From NCBI GenBank assembly GCA_963978905.1, contig OZ022258.1, forward strand, positions 43,136,591 through 43,200,590: 64,000 nt of DNA, in the 5' to 3' direction. Source of the DNA: Trichostrongylus colubriformis. Taxonomy: Eukaryota > Nematoda > Chromadorea > Rhabditida > Trichostrongylidae. How positions within the stretch are numbered: the stretch's first letter is position 1; each line of letters starts with the position of its first letter. The notes under the pieces are model-generated. The model saw nothing but the letters and a program-made list of their open reading frames with translations. It was not told where the DNA came from and did not search any database. Shown in pieces: positions 1 through 12,404 of the stretch. The position numbers were made by a program, and so were the translations under genes.

Positions 1-171
1 ATGATGTGGGATTCGATTAACACCGAATGGGGTGCGTGCCACCTGTCATACCACTCCCGCCCATCTCAAAAAAAAAAACTACAAAAATTTGTATATCACC
101 ATTAGATGGAACAAAAACAGATGTATTTTGATTAACGAAGCCAGAAAATTATTGTAATCATTGTGTCATAC

Positions 172-3100
172 CTCTTCGTATTCACGGTAACCAGTGCTGA
201 CATCCAGTCCATTTTCTCCTCAGCTGTTTTACAAATCATCGTAAAAGTCCGCGTTAGTTCAGGCTTCTCTCGAGATTCCAGACGGAATGAGTGACGCAAA
301 ACTAAAGCAAAAACAAACTATGTTCCGACCCAGGAGCATTGAAAATTATTATGCTACTGTATGTAAATGATGACCGTTGCAAGGTGAAGTGAACTCGTTG
401 CCACATTCACAGATGAATCGAGCTCGATGCTATCACACAGTCAGTTTTTACAAAAACTTCAATATTTACAAACTCTCACCATCGCTATCTTCAATGTCGA
501 CAATATCCATGAGATTGACCGTTATTCTTTCCTTGAACTTATACGTCTTATGCTTCTTACACAGAACCAGCAAATGATCAAACAAAAATATATGCCTGAA
601 AAATAGGAAAAACGACCTCAATCATTATTTTGTCCAGCGAACGTCAAGATTCTACGTCGCTGTGGCTCTTGCAATATAAAAACTATGGCAAGGCGATTAA
701 GAACCAAGACGGACAGAAGGAAAGGCAGCCGGTTTCTGTTGTTCCTATGCGAAAATGTATGCAGCCAGAGTAGTTTACACATGAACGGTGGACCCACTAA
801 ACGGCCGCTCCCCCCCCCCCCCTCCCTATCCCTCCACTTTGAGGTACCATGCAAACCTCCACTTTGAAGGCACATAACACGACATCTTCGGTATAGGTAA
901 CTGCGTTCGGAACAGAACAAAGGTGCCCGACAGCTCATTAATGAAGAAATAAAACAACAACAATAAATAAATAAAATAAATAAACAACAAGACGCGTGAT
1001 ACACTTGAAAAGACACTCTATCATGGAAGCGCTTTCGAACATTGCTGAACTCCATCACAGCGCAGCTGAAGATGTTTGTAAACACCCGCACTACCATGGG
1101 CCAAATCACGATCTATGACGAATTTCGTAGCGACAATCAGACAATGATTTTTCATTCATTTTTCTCAAATGCTGACTGGTAGTGAAAGGCTCTCACCTTT
1201 CAGTCTTCCACCGCCCTTTTCGGATGACTTCTGGGGAAAATGTTAATGAAGGCCGAACCATTTGCAAATCGCCCTCTGAAAATTGGCATTGATTCAAAAA
1301 TAGCCGAACAAACGACAACGGCACAGTAAGCATCTATTCCTACATCACACATTTAATACCGTAATTGTGTTAAAAATCGCAGAAACGCGTTTCGCGTTCA
1401 TATCATTTGGCAGTAAATCAATTGATTATTTCAATTTTGTATGTGATTTCGGAATCAGGTCATCCAGCTGCCACGACAGCGAGAACGTGGAGTACCTAAA
1501 ACTTGGGTAGCTACACCACAGAGCTGCTCTGACTTCTGCCACAGCGATCGTGCCTGCAGGAGCATCAAAGGGGTGCCGTCATTCAGGGAGGCGTTAAGGG
1601 CCTAACCAAAGAAGAGACGCTCATCGGGAATAACGACAACTTCGACATTCCTACACAACTATGAGTTAAGACCGCGTAGTGAAAGAATTTCATTGCCAGC
1701 TTATCAGACTTCGGAGAAATTTCCCTTAAAATTTTCAGATGGTGAAAAAATGACCCACTACCGAGTTAAAGATAACCAGGAACGAGTATTCTGTAAAAAT
1801 CAACGAGCTGACCCTGAAAACATGTACAGCAAAAAAAAAACAATAAATCGATCTATAGCAAAGAACGAAAAAAACGTGGAACCGCGTTTTCGCGCGATAT
1901 TCAGCACTCTAATGGCCAGGTTCATATTGGGTTGGGGAATAAGTCCCCGCCGTTTTTTTCAACCCCGTTTTTCACATTGTTTCCTCCATCTTTCAACAAA
2001 GCCAATATATGTTTTCGATAGAGCTTTTCTTGCTCTACAAAATGCTACTATCTGTATTTCGATTTCTTCGACAACCTAATATTTATGAGGTTTGGAAATG
2101 AAGTGAGCTGAAGGCAAAAAAGTGGCACTTGCGCACCTCATCTTTCTCGTCTGCCATCATAATCAAAGAATGTATGTGCATATGTTTTCGATAGAGCTTT
2201 TTCAGCTCTACAAAATGGTACCACTCTTTATTCAAATCGTTCAAGTTTTTGCTGTTTTTAAGACTTACAAATGCAGTACTAGCAAAAGTGTGCTTTTTCG
2301 TTATCTCCTTTTCCTCGCCTACCATCGAGATTGGAGAGGGTGTGCATACATGCATTCGATAGAGCTCTTTTTGCTCTACAAAATGATGCCTTTCTTCTTT
2401 TGTATCTTCTCATATTTTAGCATGTGGGAGTAAGTCTCCACGTGTTTTTCAATTCAAAATTGCGTAATGAAAACAAATTTTTTTGGCAGATTGTTTTGTA
2501 TCGTTCGATAGAGCTCTTTTCGCTCTACAAGATAGTAATTACGGTTTTTGTTCAAACTGATTTTTGACATTTTTTAGATCATTTAAAAGTCGACGAAATC
2601 GAGCATTTTCGACACCATGTGACAAAAATGCTCGATTTCGTCGACTTTTAAATGATCTAAAAAATGTCAAAAAATAGTTTGAACAAAAACCGTAATTACT
2701 ATCTTGTAGAGCGAAAAGAGCTCTATCGAACGATACAAAACAATCTGCCAAAAAAATTTGTTTTCATTACGCAATTCTGAATTGAAAAACACGTGGAGAC
2801 ATACTCCCACATGCTAAAATATGAGAGGATACAAAAGAAGAAAGGCATCATTTTGTAGAGCAAAAAGAGCTCTATCGAATGCATATATGCACACCCTCCT
2901 TAATCTCGATGGTAGGCGAGGAAAAGGAGATAACGAAAAAGCCCACTTTTGCTAGTACTGCATTTGTAAGTCTTAAAAACAGCAAAAACTTGAACGATTT
3001 GAATAAAGAGTGGTACCATTTTGTAGAGCTGAAAAAGCTCTATCGAAAACATATGCACATACATTTTTTGATTTTGATGGCAGAAGAGAAAGATGAGGTG

Positions 3101-6100
3101 CGCAAGTGCCACTTTTTTGCCTTCAGCTCACTTCATTTCCAAACCTCATAAATATTAGGTTGTCGAAGATATCGAAAAACAGATAGTAGCATTCTGTAGA
3201 GCAAGAAAAGCTCTATCGAAAACATATATTGGCTTTGTCGAAAGATGGAGGGAACAATGTGAAAAACGGGGTTGAAAAAAACGGCGGGGACTTATTCCCC
3301 AACCCAATATTAGCCCTTGAGTATTAGGTGCGGCAAAAAAGTCAAAAAGTAAACAAGAAATAAAACACAGGAAGTGTTGAAAAATTGGTTTGATAACAAA
3401 ATTACGCGTAGCCACTACAACTCGCATCTGCTCACGTTTGATCAATTCCGAGCATGTCTTTCCAATCGGATTGCCCTCGAAGCCTTCGATACTCCTCTGA
3501 ATCTCTTGTAATCGACTGAGCTGCGAAATTCTGGAGTCGTACCGATTGAAAAGTTCCCTGACATGTTTTGCAATTTGTAAAGTTCAGTTGAGTGCCAGGT
3601 ATTATAGTGGAGCAATGCAAGTATGAATGATCACGACTCACGATCGATTCTTCATCATCGTTAGATCATGGTGATCGATCGTTTGCTCCAGCTGATTGCC
3701 AACTGTTGTCAAATACAACTTCGTGTTCTGAAAATGGCCATGTGTGGAAGAAGGGGTCATTGAATGTCGAAGAAAGGCATAAATCACCTGAAGTTCAGTG
3801 CGGTCCTCCTCGTTGTGACAGTATTTGAGAAGTTTCTGAAGTATAATTCTGTATATTATAAACTCCGAATACGACACGGAGATAAGTTGAACGACCCCAT
3901 TTCTCCTGTCTTTCTCGCAATCTTCATTCAGCTGTACAACTACTTTTCGGGACCCTCCCGATGGTGGTATATATCAGCAGAGCAAATAGGTCCTTTTTCT
4001 TATCGACTCCCAGCTTTCAAATGAAAAGTATCTCGCTATCTAAAGGACTTGAGCTAGTTTATTCCCGCCATTACCAAACCTGTTCCTGTTTTTATGGTTG
4101 TCTTTGTGTGCTGTTTCCTCGATACTTCCACTGGTTGCTCCTTATTAGCGTTTTACTTGGATAGTTTTGCCATTTTGATTGTCGTTTATTTTTTTTTCAC
4201 TCAGTATTCGTCCAGCTTGTCGTTACTTTAGTGACGTTGATAATTCATATACCATTCCCCCCCTAATGTTCTTTGAACGTGTAATAAATCTAAATATATA
4301 GAGCAGATTTTGCGTTGCTTTGTCTGTCTTTCTGTCGCACCTTGAGGGGACGGAGCAACCGGCCTGGTTCAATATTAAGCAGGAATTTGGTGTGCCATTG
4401 GGCACACCTACCTCCTGTGGGTTTGCCTATCTGTCTGCCGCACCTTGAAAGCAGATGCGGCAGGTTTTGTGAATTCAAAACATTGTAATCTACACCGAAA
4501 ACAGACGTACTTCAGAGGTTCTGACCAGCGCTCAACATTCATTCCCCAACCCTTCACATAAGCTTTCAAAATTCTTCCAGAATAGAAGTCAGAAGATAAG
4601 AATTAGGAAGTACTGGCCGAGGTTCTACGAAGAGAGAAGTTGGAAATTGTTACTCCCTCTAGAGTTTTACGCCCGAATAAACTATTTCTTAATTAGGATT
4701 GTTATCATGTAATGCTATCGTTTCTTTTACTTTTGATGTCACTATTTTGTCTTTTGAGGGCACAAAGGTTAGTGTTTTTTGATAATGTTGAAATAAACAG
4801 CTTTTTCATGAAGGACCTCCATGGTACCAGACACTTCTGTACTGGGCGCAATTACTGACCGCGGCAAGTTGTACTGACGGCGCCGCCGGTGCGACGTCGC
4901 AAAGCGAAAATTAGTCATAAGTGCACACACCCCGGTATATGCACTGACATAATGCACCCCGTGCACATATAGCCCCTAGAACACACGAATACGATCAAAG
5001 CACTTATGAAATATCTCTCCCTGCGCCATCCACGCTCACTCACTTGCCACTTCTATGTGTAATGAAAACTTACATTCACGTACTCCAAATAACGAAAAAA
5101 ATGTATCAACGGTGCATGAAGCAGTGTGGGCAGTACGTACTTCATTGCTAATCGAAACGTCGGTCCGTCTAGGGAAACGCTGTAGGAACGATCATCGTTC
5201 TGAAACTACTGCTTTCAATTAAAAGAATATTTTAATTACAGGTAAATGGCTCACATCAAATAATGTAGCGTATCGCTTATTTTCCAACAATTCGTCTATA
5301 GTTTTTATGATGACCGGCGTTAAAATTTGCTCCGGTTCGTCGTCACGACCGCGCTTCAAATAGGCTACATATCTAGAAGCATACGTTTTGCATGAAATAA
5401 ATAGCGAACAAAATTCAGGAAAAAACTGAAGGTAAAAATAAAAATATGTTGTAGAAATATAGCAGATAAATAAAAATATGAATATAGCAGATAAAGACGA
5501 GAAGGATCACACAGATTATGACGCAATACATATGAAATATAAAAGGATATCACATGAAAAATCCAATCATGCACTCACCCATCAAATTCATACGCCTCGG
5601 CCAGTTCCCATAGACCCATACCGATACAAGGCGAATCACTCATTTCTATCGAATCCTCTAGCGTTCGTTCCAGCTTCATTGTCAACTCATGGATTTCCGA
5701 CAGATTTCCGAATAGAAGTCGTAGATAGACCTTGAAGAGAATAATACACACCAAAAGAGCGGCCAGTTTGTAATAACATATTCCTTTTTTATTATTCCAT
5801 TCTGCAAACGGAAGAGGAGTTTCTGACATTAGAAGCCAGCAGGAAGGAGAACTGCATTAAGACCTCAGAGAGTGTACTGAAGGACTAAGTGCTGGTACAA
5901 GGTTCGTATTTCCCGAAGAAGGTTACGTTCAGGAAGGGCAGGATCGAACTGAGTTCATCATTAGGTGAAAAGTTGTCACAAACGATAAACACAGGTGAAA
6001 GTCTTTAGGTAATTTCACTGTTTTCAGGAAGCTGCAGCATCCTTGGCTGCTATCGACGCACTTCCCTCTTTTTGATAGTGAAGGGTTGTTTGAGGAATCC

Positions 6101-9100
6101 TTTTCGTAAGATCGCATTGCAATTTCAGAGGGAATCGTCACTCACTGCGGCCAGCTCTCGCGACGCAATGCTTGACTTATGTGTGATATTGTATCACACC
6201 ATGCGATTTAATCCCGAGCTCGATCTGATAATGTGAGAGGAGCTATCCCTTCTAGATCTATCACTTCTTACCACCCTACCTCTAATATGCTTTACAACGT
6301 TGAAGACCACCCGTACCAATACACTATTATCACAGCTCCGATCTCCATCTCTTTAATCATCCTCACGACAATTGTTTAATTTCGATGAGCAATCGCTCCG
6401 AATCTTATTCCAAAGTGCGATATCAAAATATTGCGCTCAGAGCTACTCAAATTAAAATACGACGCAGATCGCACCGTTGGTTTGAAATCTTCGTAAAAGC
6501 GTTTCTGAAGTCCACTGAAAGCAGAGGCCTGAGCCATGGATGCGAAAAAAGTCCCAGTACGGTTCATAAGAACCATAACTACTCAACCATAGAGAGAGTG
6601 AAAACAAACACAAACACAAACACAAACCTTGTCTTCGTCTTGTAAAACACTTTCCAATCTACGCCGAAATACATTTACTTGATTCAATTCACGAAGATAA
6701 AGTCGCTCTTCCTTCAAGAAGTCGCTCGCGATCTGAACAGCGTTATGTATGATATTACAGAACAATTTCCAAAGTCAAAGAGCTCAGTGAGAACCGAAAA
6801 TACTCGATCACAATCAAATACAATACTGATGAAGGATATTATACGCGGTACACGCTCCTGCCGCGGCTACAGTAACCCTCGCCACGGCCACAGTAACCTT
6901 CCCCATCCTTTCCCATGCTACAGGATTCGTGTCACCCTCCTCTAAAGCATCGTGCTTTTTTGAGAAAATTTTCAGGCGGTCCTGGAGAGAGAGAACCAAG
7001 GATTCCACTTTATGTGCGAAAATATTTTGACATGCTGTTGAACAAGGTGACCGCCATTACAGCATTTGTAATTTACGTCATGCTTAAACATACTGTGGTC
7101 ACGATAGCAGTGCGGTGCAGCCAACAGTTGTCCTCCAAAGATAAAAACCATATAATTAGAAATGAAAATGAAAATCAGTTATAGGAAAAATTGAGATTCC
7201 TTTCACTCATGCAAACTCACCGACTCATACGTATTGTACTTTTGCTCCGTCTCATCGTCCGATTCATCAAGATCAAATTCGTAGAAATTCGACAGAAATC
7301 CGCTGGGTGACTGGTCATCGTCATCATTTCTCAAGGAGTTCGACAACTGCATTAGGGCCTGAACAGAAAAAAACACTTCGCTCACCCATAGAAAAAAAAA
7401 GTTGAGGTATTTATATACTCCGTGCCTCTGCCGTCACCCACCCCGATGTTGGAGTCAACTAGACAGCGATTGCTAGAAAGGCTAGAGGCATTTTGACGAT
7501 AACCCTTACAGCGTTGGCATAGTGGCTCGAACCCTTACTCTGTCTTCCTGCTGATGGAAATCCAAATTACGCCCGTGTCCGAATGACTGAGAAATCTTCC
7601 TCTCAGGCGAACATTGCTGGAAAGCCTGTGAGGACGAGCATATTCTCCGCACTCCCCAGGTCTTCCCTTCCGCCGCTACTCAAAGTAGAACAGGAGAGCA
7701 GTGCAACACCTACCTTATCCGCACTAAGCGCAATTTTCAAATTTTGAAGATTGATTTTCTTGTCAGAATTTCGGATATTCTTCACATAATTGCCAGTCCA
7801 TTTCATAATATCCTTAAGAAATTGATGTTTAAGTATCGCGCATTCAATAGGCATTTCACAAAGAGTCACCTCAGAGATTCCTTCACAAATCGCTATCAAG
7901 TAATAGGACATTTTGTCTATTTCTTTATCCTTTTCTCGATCTTTCTTATCTTTCTCACGTCCTAAGTTGTCCTAAAACAAACGATAACAGGAAACAAACG
8001 GAAGAAAGTAAAACAGAAGAGAAAGGGATCACAAATAAATAATGAACAAACTATCTAAAAGTGAAAGCAGCGACAAAAAAACACAACAAAAAAGAAACAA
8101 CAAATAAATAAAAAGTAAAAGACAGTTCGAGGACAGTATGCAAGCCGTTCTGTACCTTCACAATGATAGTCATCTTGTGGTGAAGATCGTGAGGTAGACG
8201 GGATGCACCAAATCGACTCGTATGAAACTTTCGACTGCTTATGGTATGATTGTACATCGCATCCCATGCATCCTTAATAACATCACTTACTTCTTCAACA
8301 TGACTGAGAGTGAACACCAACAACTCATCTACTACACCTTTGTTATCCAATGACAAGAAGCTGGGAAGAGTTTTCGAGCAGCTTTGTCCATGTCGACAAC
8401 ACTGGCTGATTTCTGTTCCAAGATCTACAAGATGCAGCATACACATTATGAGGTGAAGAGGACAAATGGTAAAGCATTTTTCAGGAGACGCTATAGTTCC
8501 CAGTTTGGTAATCATTGCGATTCAGCCCTTACAGCGGCTTACGGCGCTACCCGATGTAGGACTCAGTATTTTCATCATCTTACACAAGCCTTGTACCAAT
8601 ACGTCATTCGCGAGCAGGGTTGAGCCGAAGCAGGGCGGAAATTTCACAAAAATCCGTCCTCCACCCCAAAGGGCCTCTCCGGTGCGACTCTTCTTGGAAA
8701 TTTCATGGAAGATGCGATCCCGTCCCCGTTCTTCTCTCCGGCCAATTTCCCTCGTCTTCCTCTGCCAACACACCCCCCCCCCCCCAAATTATCATGTCTT
8801 CACCCGAGCCGCTTTCAAAGAAGACCATCAATCAATAATTGTAACACTGCTGCCAAGTACAAAGTATAGTTATCGATTGACGGACTCTCTTCAGAAGTTT
8901 ACTAACCGAGCCACCGGCCAAAAACTTCATACTCCCCCGATTATATCGAGGGAAATTTCGAAAAATTCATGTGACTTCCCAACCCAAAGCACGGTCCCCT
9001 TTCGAGATCTCCTCGATGATAGCTTGAGCCTGTTCGGGAAGGATAAAAGCTTGGCTGGCCTGTATGGTTCGAGACTTGATCCTCGGACCGTGCGAATGGC

Positions 9101-10614
9101 GCCTATTCTCAATAACGGCCTCATGTTGAGAGAACATGTCTCGAATCAAAATTTCTGAAACCAGCATACCTCAGTGACAATTTGACTGACGAGATCTCGG
9201 ATGTGTAGCACGGCATCGTGATCAATTGCCATTCCGGGATGAACTGTGCCACAAAGCTGAACAAAATTGCCTTTTGAGGACACTGCATGTGCGGAGATAT
9301 GATAATACCGTATTACTATTGTTTCAATGGTAAATGGAAGCGCTCCCAGACTAACAAACGTTGGCGATTAGACACACTCTCGTGCTCGTACTTCATTAGT
9401 CAACCAGTCAAAACAGTTGTTTCAGTGTCATAAGTCGTAAATAACGACACCTTTGCGTCATTGACTTGCGAATGAGTCCCTATTACATTATCAGACATAT
9501 TCTCACGGCCATCTTCATTCCCTGAGCACTAACATCGATTTGTGTAACATCAATCACACATCACACAATTTTATGTAGACGTCGATAGCGAAAGCATATC
9601 CGAGAAGGAACACCCAATGCAAGGATGATTTCTGTTCCAGATATTTCATTATACCGGGTGATCCAAAAGTTAGTATTGGAGTGACTTAAGCAGTAACGCA
9701 CTCTTGAGACCTATAAGCACTCTTCTCATACTGTGGTCTGGACTGGAAACACGTTGCAACTCTTGATGTTCGTACTAACGCAGTATGTATCACCACTTCT
9801 GTTTTCTCATTACGGGTAGAGGAACTCACTGTTTTTTCCATCTCACATGGTCCCCTACCCATCCAGTACCAAGTTTGCCACTGTGTTCCAATTCCTCATT
9901 TCCTCTCTACGGAATTCTTCCTGTGACTTCTTACATTTCCAACCAACTTTCTGCTTCTCACCAAGTTCTGATACCGATTCTTCCCGTTTTAGAACAGGGC
10001 CAAGCAAGGATAGATTACCATTTTAGGCAAAAACTTTCAGCAAACGTACAGGAACAAGTACTGTCGGCGAAGCATCACCGAGAGGGGGGGGGGGTCGTAC
10101 TTCGCAAAAATTTTTAAAGTCCGGCACCTTAAGTTCAAGGGCTTTACTTCCCTGTGTGAATTTATACCAGTTCCATTCATTGAGCATGATAACATGATGT
10201 ATTGCCACCCCGTTTCAATGGGAGGCATATTCTACAGAAGAGATAACAAGACATGTACAGTCCATTTCGGAGCGCTTGATAGGGCGTGCCCTACGGACTT
10301 GGGTGAGAGTGTATCAAACTCTATCACCCCGCCACATTGTGAAAGAGGGGTCAGATGGTCACGACCGCAGTGGTTGACGAAAAGAGAGAGAAAAAGCGCC
10401 TTGTGGCGACGCATAAAATGCTCCGTTGTGATTATCACCAAGATCTTATGCATGAACCTTGTTCTATGGTGGGAGAAAGGCGATGTGTTGAGTTATTACT
10501 AATCAATATATCCAGAAAAAAAATCATCACAAAAAGCGGAACATTGACAACTACACTTACTTGATAGATGCGTTCAACGAAGACATTTGCCCAGACATTT
10601 TGACTAGCCGTCAT
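172..10614 (-). CDS. sos-1: Son of sevenless (SOS) Ras/Rac guanine-nucleotide exchange factor, 5' part, 16 exons, runs off the left edge
   Basis: Exons in transcript order (all minus): 10614-10561, 9256-9170, 8424-8338, 8272-8156, 7971-7714, 7358-7221, 6732-6628, 5730-5579, 5372-5255, 5199-5074, 3835-3788, 3727-3642, 3557-3436, 1230-1197, 595-480, 301-172. All join in phase to about 592 residues. Residues 1-247 correspond to the SOS histone-fold region ([26 protein letters not shown] [14 protein letters not shown]). Residues 248-455 are the DH (RhoGEF) domain ([36 protein letters not shown]). Residues about 490-592 are the PH domain ([24 protein letters not shown]). The family links receptor tyrosine kinases to Ras at the membrane through Grb2. 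The REM, Cdc25 and proline-rich parts should lie left of position 1. The ATG at 10614 is the first in frame and gives [12 protein letters not shown], matching the short SOS N-terminus. Weak points: the GTGTAG donor after 8338 and the acceptor before 8272 are non-consensus but keep phase and homology. Confidence 0.9.
1197..1230 (-). CDS. sos-1: 34-nt micro-exon of sos-1 joining DH and PH domains
   Basis: Flanked by a good acceptor (TTTTCCCCAG) and donor (GTGAGAG). It supplies two bases, ten codons and two bases, restoring phase between the exon ending at 3436 and the one starting at 595, and reads [12 protein letters not shown] before HIFLFD. SOS proteins have a strand of equal length here just before the HIFLFD motif of the PH domain. 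Without it the flanking exons are out of frame. Confidence 0.8.
1927..3307. mobile_element. 1.38 kb palindromic (fold-back) mariner-like element in a sos-1 intron
   Basis: The two arms are near-perfect reverse complements meeting at about 2610-2626. The ends read TTGGGTTGGGGAATAAGTCC and its complement, both flanked by TA, as in mariner insertions. Each arm carries four copies of a small hairpin built on CGATAGAGC..GCTCTA, beginning near 2016, 2189, 2357 and 2516, spaced 173, 168 and 159 bases, mirrored in the other arm. No transposase is recognisable; the short frames of 70-130 codons are by-products of the symmetry. It lies in the intron between sos-1 exons at 3436 and 1230. Confidence 0.85.
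6603..6627. repeat. ACAAAC-type microsatellite abutting a sos-1 donor site
   Basis: A run of (CAAACA) units directly adjoins the exon boundary at 6628, so that the intron begins GTTTGTGTTTGTG in the transcript. The donor is therefore made of the repeat itself. Confidence 0.6.
10258..10340. repeat. Half copy of a TA-flanked MITE (CAGTCCATTTC family)
   Basis: The first 55 bases (CAGTCCATTTC, then a GGGCGTG and ACTTGGGTGAG block) match the left arm of the complete element at 57988-58152. TA precedes it. The right arm is not found, so it is truncated. It lies just 5' of the sos-1 second intron region. Confidence 0.55.
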
Positions 10615-10619
10615 TCGTC

Positions 10620-12402
10620 CGCTAGCTATTGACGACGTATCACAAGTGGAATGTGGACTCATCGGAATCATAGGGTAATAAACATATACTAGTGAATTCA
10701 ATAAACATGAAAGCAAATAAGGCACACGGTTGTGAAGGCACTCGGTTCGTGGATAAGGCACCGAAGAAACTCGTTTCACATAAATCTGAAAAACCTGAGA
10801 TAACAGTGCGAACCAAAAGTCGGAGTAGTACATATTGGCGATGGGTAGGAAATAACAAAGAATAGCCGGAAATTATAGTTCAAACAGCAAAAATGTCGTT
10901 AAATAAAATGATACTGTATGAATGGATAGGACCAAAGTTAGGCAGAATAGTGGGCCGAAAGCGCCTCCGCGCAGTGATACATTTAATTCTTCTATGTTGA
11001 ACACAAAATTCTGTCTGGAGGTGGTTCGTCCATAGAACAGTTGCATTGTGGGACAGAAATTTCACGGCCTCAACGGAAACGTGAAACGTCTGCCGCAGGC
11101 AATGAGCAATACCAGACAAGTACAAGCGTAGACATGTTGTATATCCAATAGCGCGATTTCACCTTTCTGTGACTTTCCCACCTTGAACCTTGCAATACAT
11201 CGCTTTGAAGGCAGCATTAGGGGAAAGCCGGACGAAAAGTAAAAGAAGTAGTGCATATGAAAGTCGAGATGCCTAGTAACAGGACAGTGGAGAAAAAACG
11301 GATGCTAATGGCCAAAAACCCGAGAAATAGGACCCCCATTCCACTGCTGGTTCTCGACGCGGACGAGTTGTCCGACAGGAGGCGGGTAGTCTGATCTAGT
11401 TTTCCATTGGCATGTTGCCTGCCAAGTAAACATAAGGGGATGTTTGGAAATACGACAGCATCTACCTTTTGGAGTAAGCTTCAAGCTCATCGGGAGGCGG
11501 GATCGTTGTATGCAAGAGCTGGAACAGCTGGACGGTTGCGGCGTTTTGCAGCGCTTCTACAGCTCGAAGTGGCGTTTTTTCACCGGGATTTCGCCACAGA
11601 TAGCCCTTTTAGGCCCAGGACTACCATGTGAGTGACTTCTTGTAAGGATTTCTCCATCACCACATTACCCCTAATGCTGTCTTTAAAAATGCAAGGAACT
11701 CACGAAAAATTGTTTTTAACTTCGTATTGGTACTCAGTAAACGTATGCGCAGGACAATCCCTGGCGAAATTTTTCAAACTTACCGATTCTATCGGTTCCC
11801 CACGTGAACAGCAGTCAGCTCACATAGCAGGACCATGAGCGGACCGCAAGTTCCGACTTGGGAAGTAACTCCGCGCACCTTTTCTGCTTCTGAATGCTAG
11901 TTGACTACGTGATGCATATCAAACACTTCCCTGATCATCACTAGCGATTCGGTTTTTTATTCTGCCGGGGAGGATCTTTGTCATATCTCTTTCACAAACA
12001 CCATATTGACTAAACTAAGAATAAAAGAACCCTTGAGTGCACTATAAACGGACACCTGACTAGTAACATGCAGTCCATTCAATATCAGCGGCAGCACTAA
12101 TGCATTTCTTCTCGTCAATCAATTCTTTTCGAAGTGATGCAGGTTGTTTTCTGATGGCTAAGTGCAACAAAGAAGGGAATTCACTCAAAATCAACAAGAA
12201 TGACAGAAGATCCAGATAACGAAGAATCTTCAGTGTGATGTACTATAGAAAGGAGTAATATTTCTTAACAGCATTTGTCTTAATGAGCAATAACGACCTT
12301 TACACAAGGATTTGACGGGAAACACTCGCTGGTGATGACTCGACCTTCCCATCAACATTGGCAAAGACATTTATCGATTTGAAATTGAAAACGGTTGCAA
12401 AA
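10620..12402. other. Intergenic repeat-rich DNA upstream of sos-1
   Basis: I see no coding exon here. It should hold the sos-1 promoter, but no core element can be named. It includes one copy of a dispersed repeat at about 11203-11480 (separate entry). Confidence 0.4.
11203..11480. repeat. Dispersed repeat, copy 1 of 2
   Basis: Shares many blocks in the same order and orientation with 63661-63930: GACGAAAAGTAAAA, ACAGGACAGTGGA, GAAATAGGACCCCC, CAAGTAAACA, GTTTGGAAATACGACAGCAT. No reading frame is shared throughout and no terminal inverted repeats were seen. Its class is unknown. Confidence 0.65.
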
Positions 12403-12404
12403 TA

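Noticed and set aside
618..1109. 163-codon minus-strand frame
   Set aside because: Lies in a sos-1 intron; cysteine- and phenylalanine-rich translation of AT-rich and poly-C sequence without homology.
2083..3151. Mirrored frames of 70-103 codons inside the palindrome
   Set aside because: Identical peptides on opposite strands are a by-product of the inverted arms, not independent genes.
8466..9158. Longest open frame of the window (230 codons, plus strand)
   Set aside because: Proline/serine-rich low-quality translation with no start context, overlapping a sos-1 intron and its exon at 8338-8424 on the other strand; no family resemblance.
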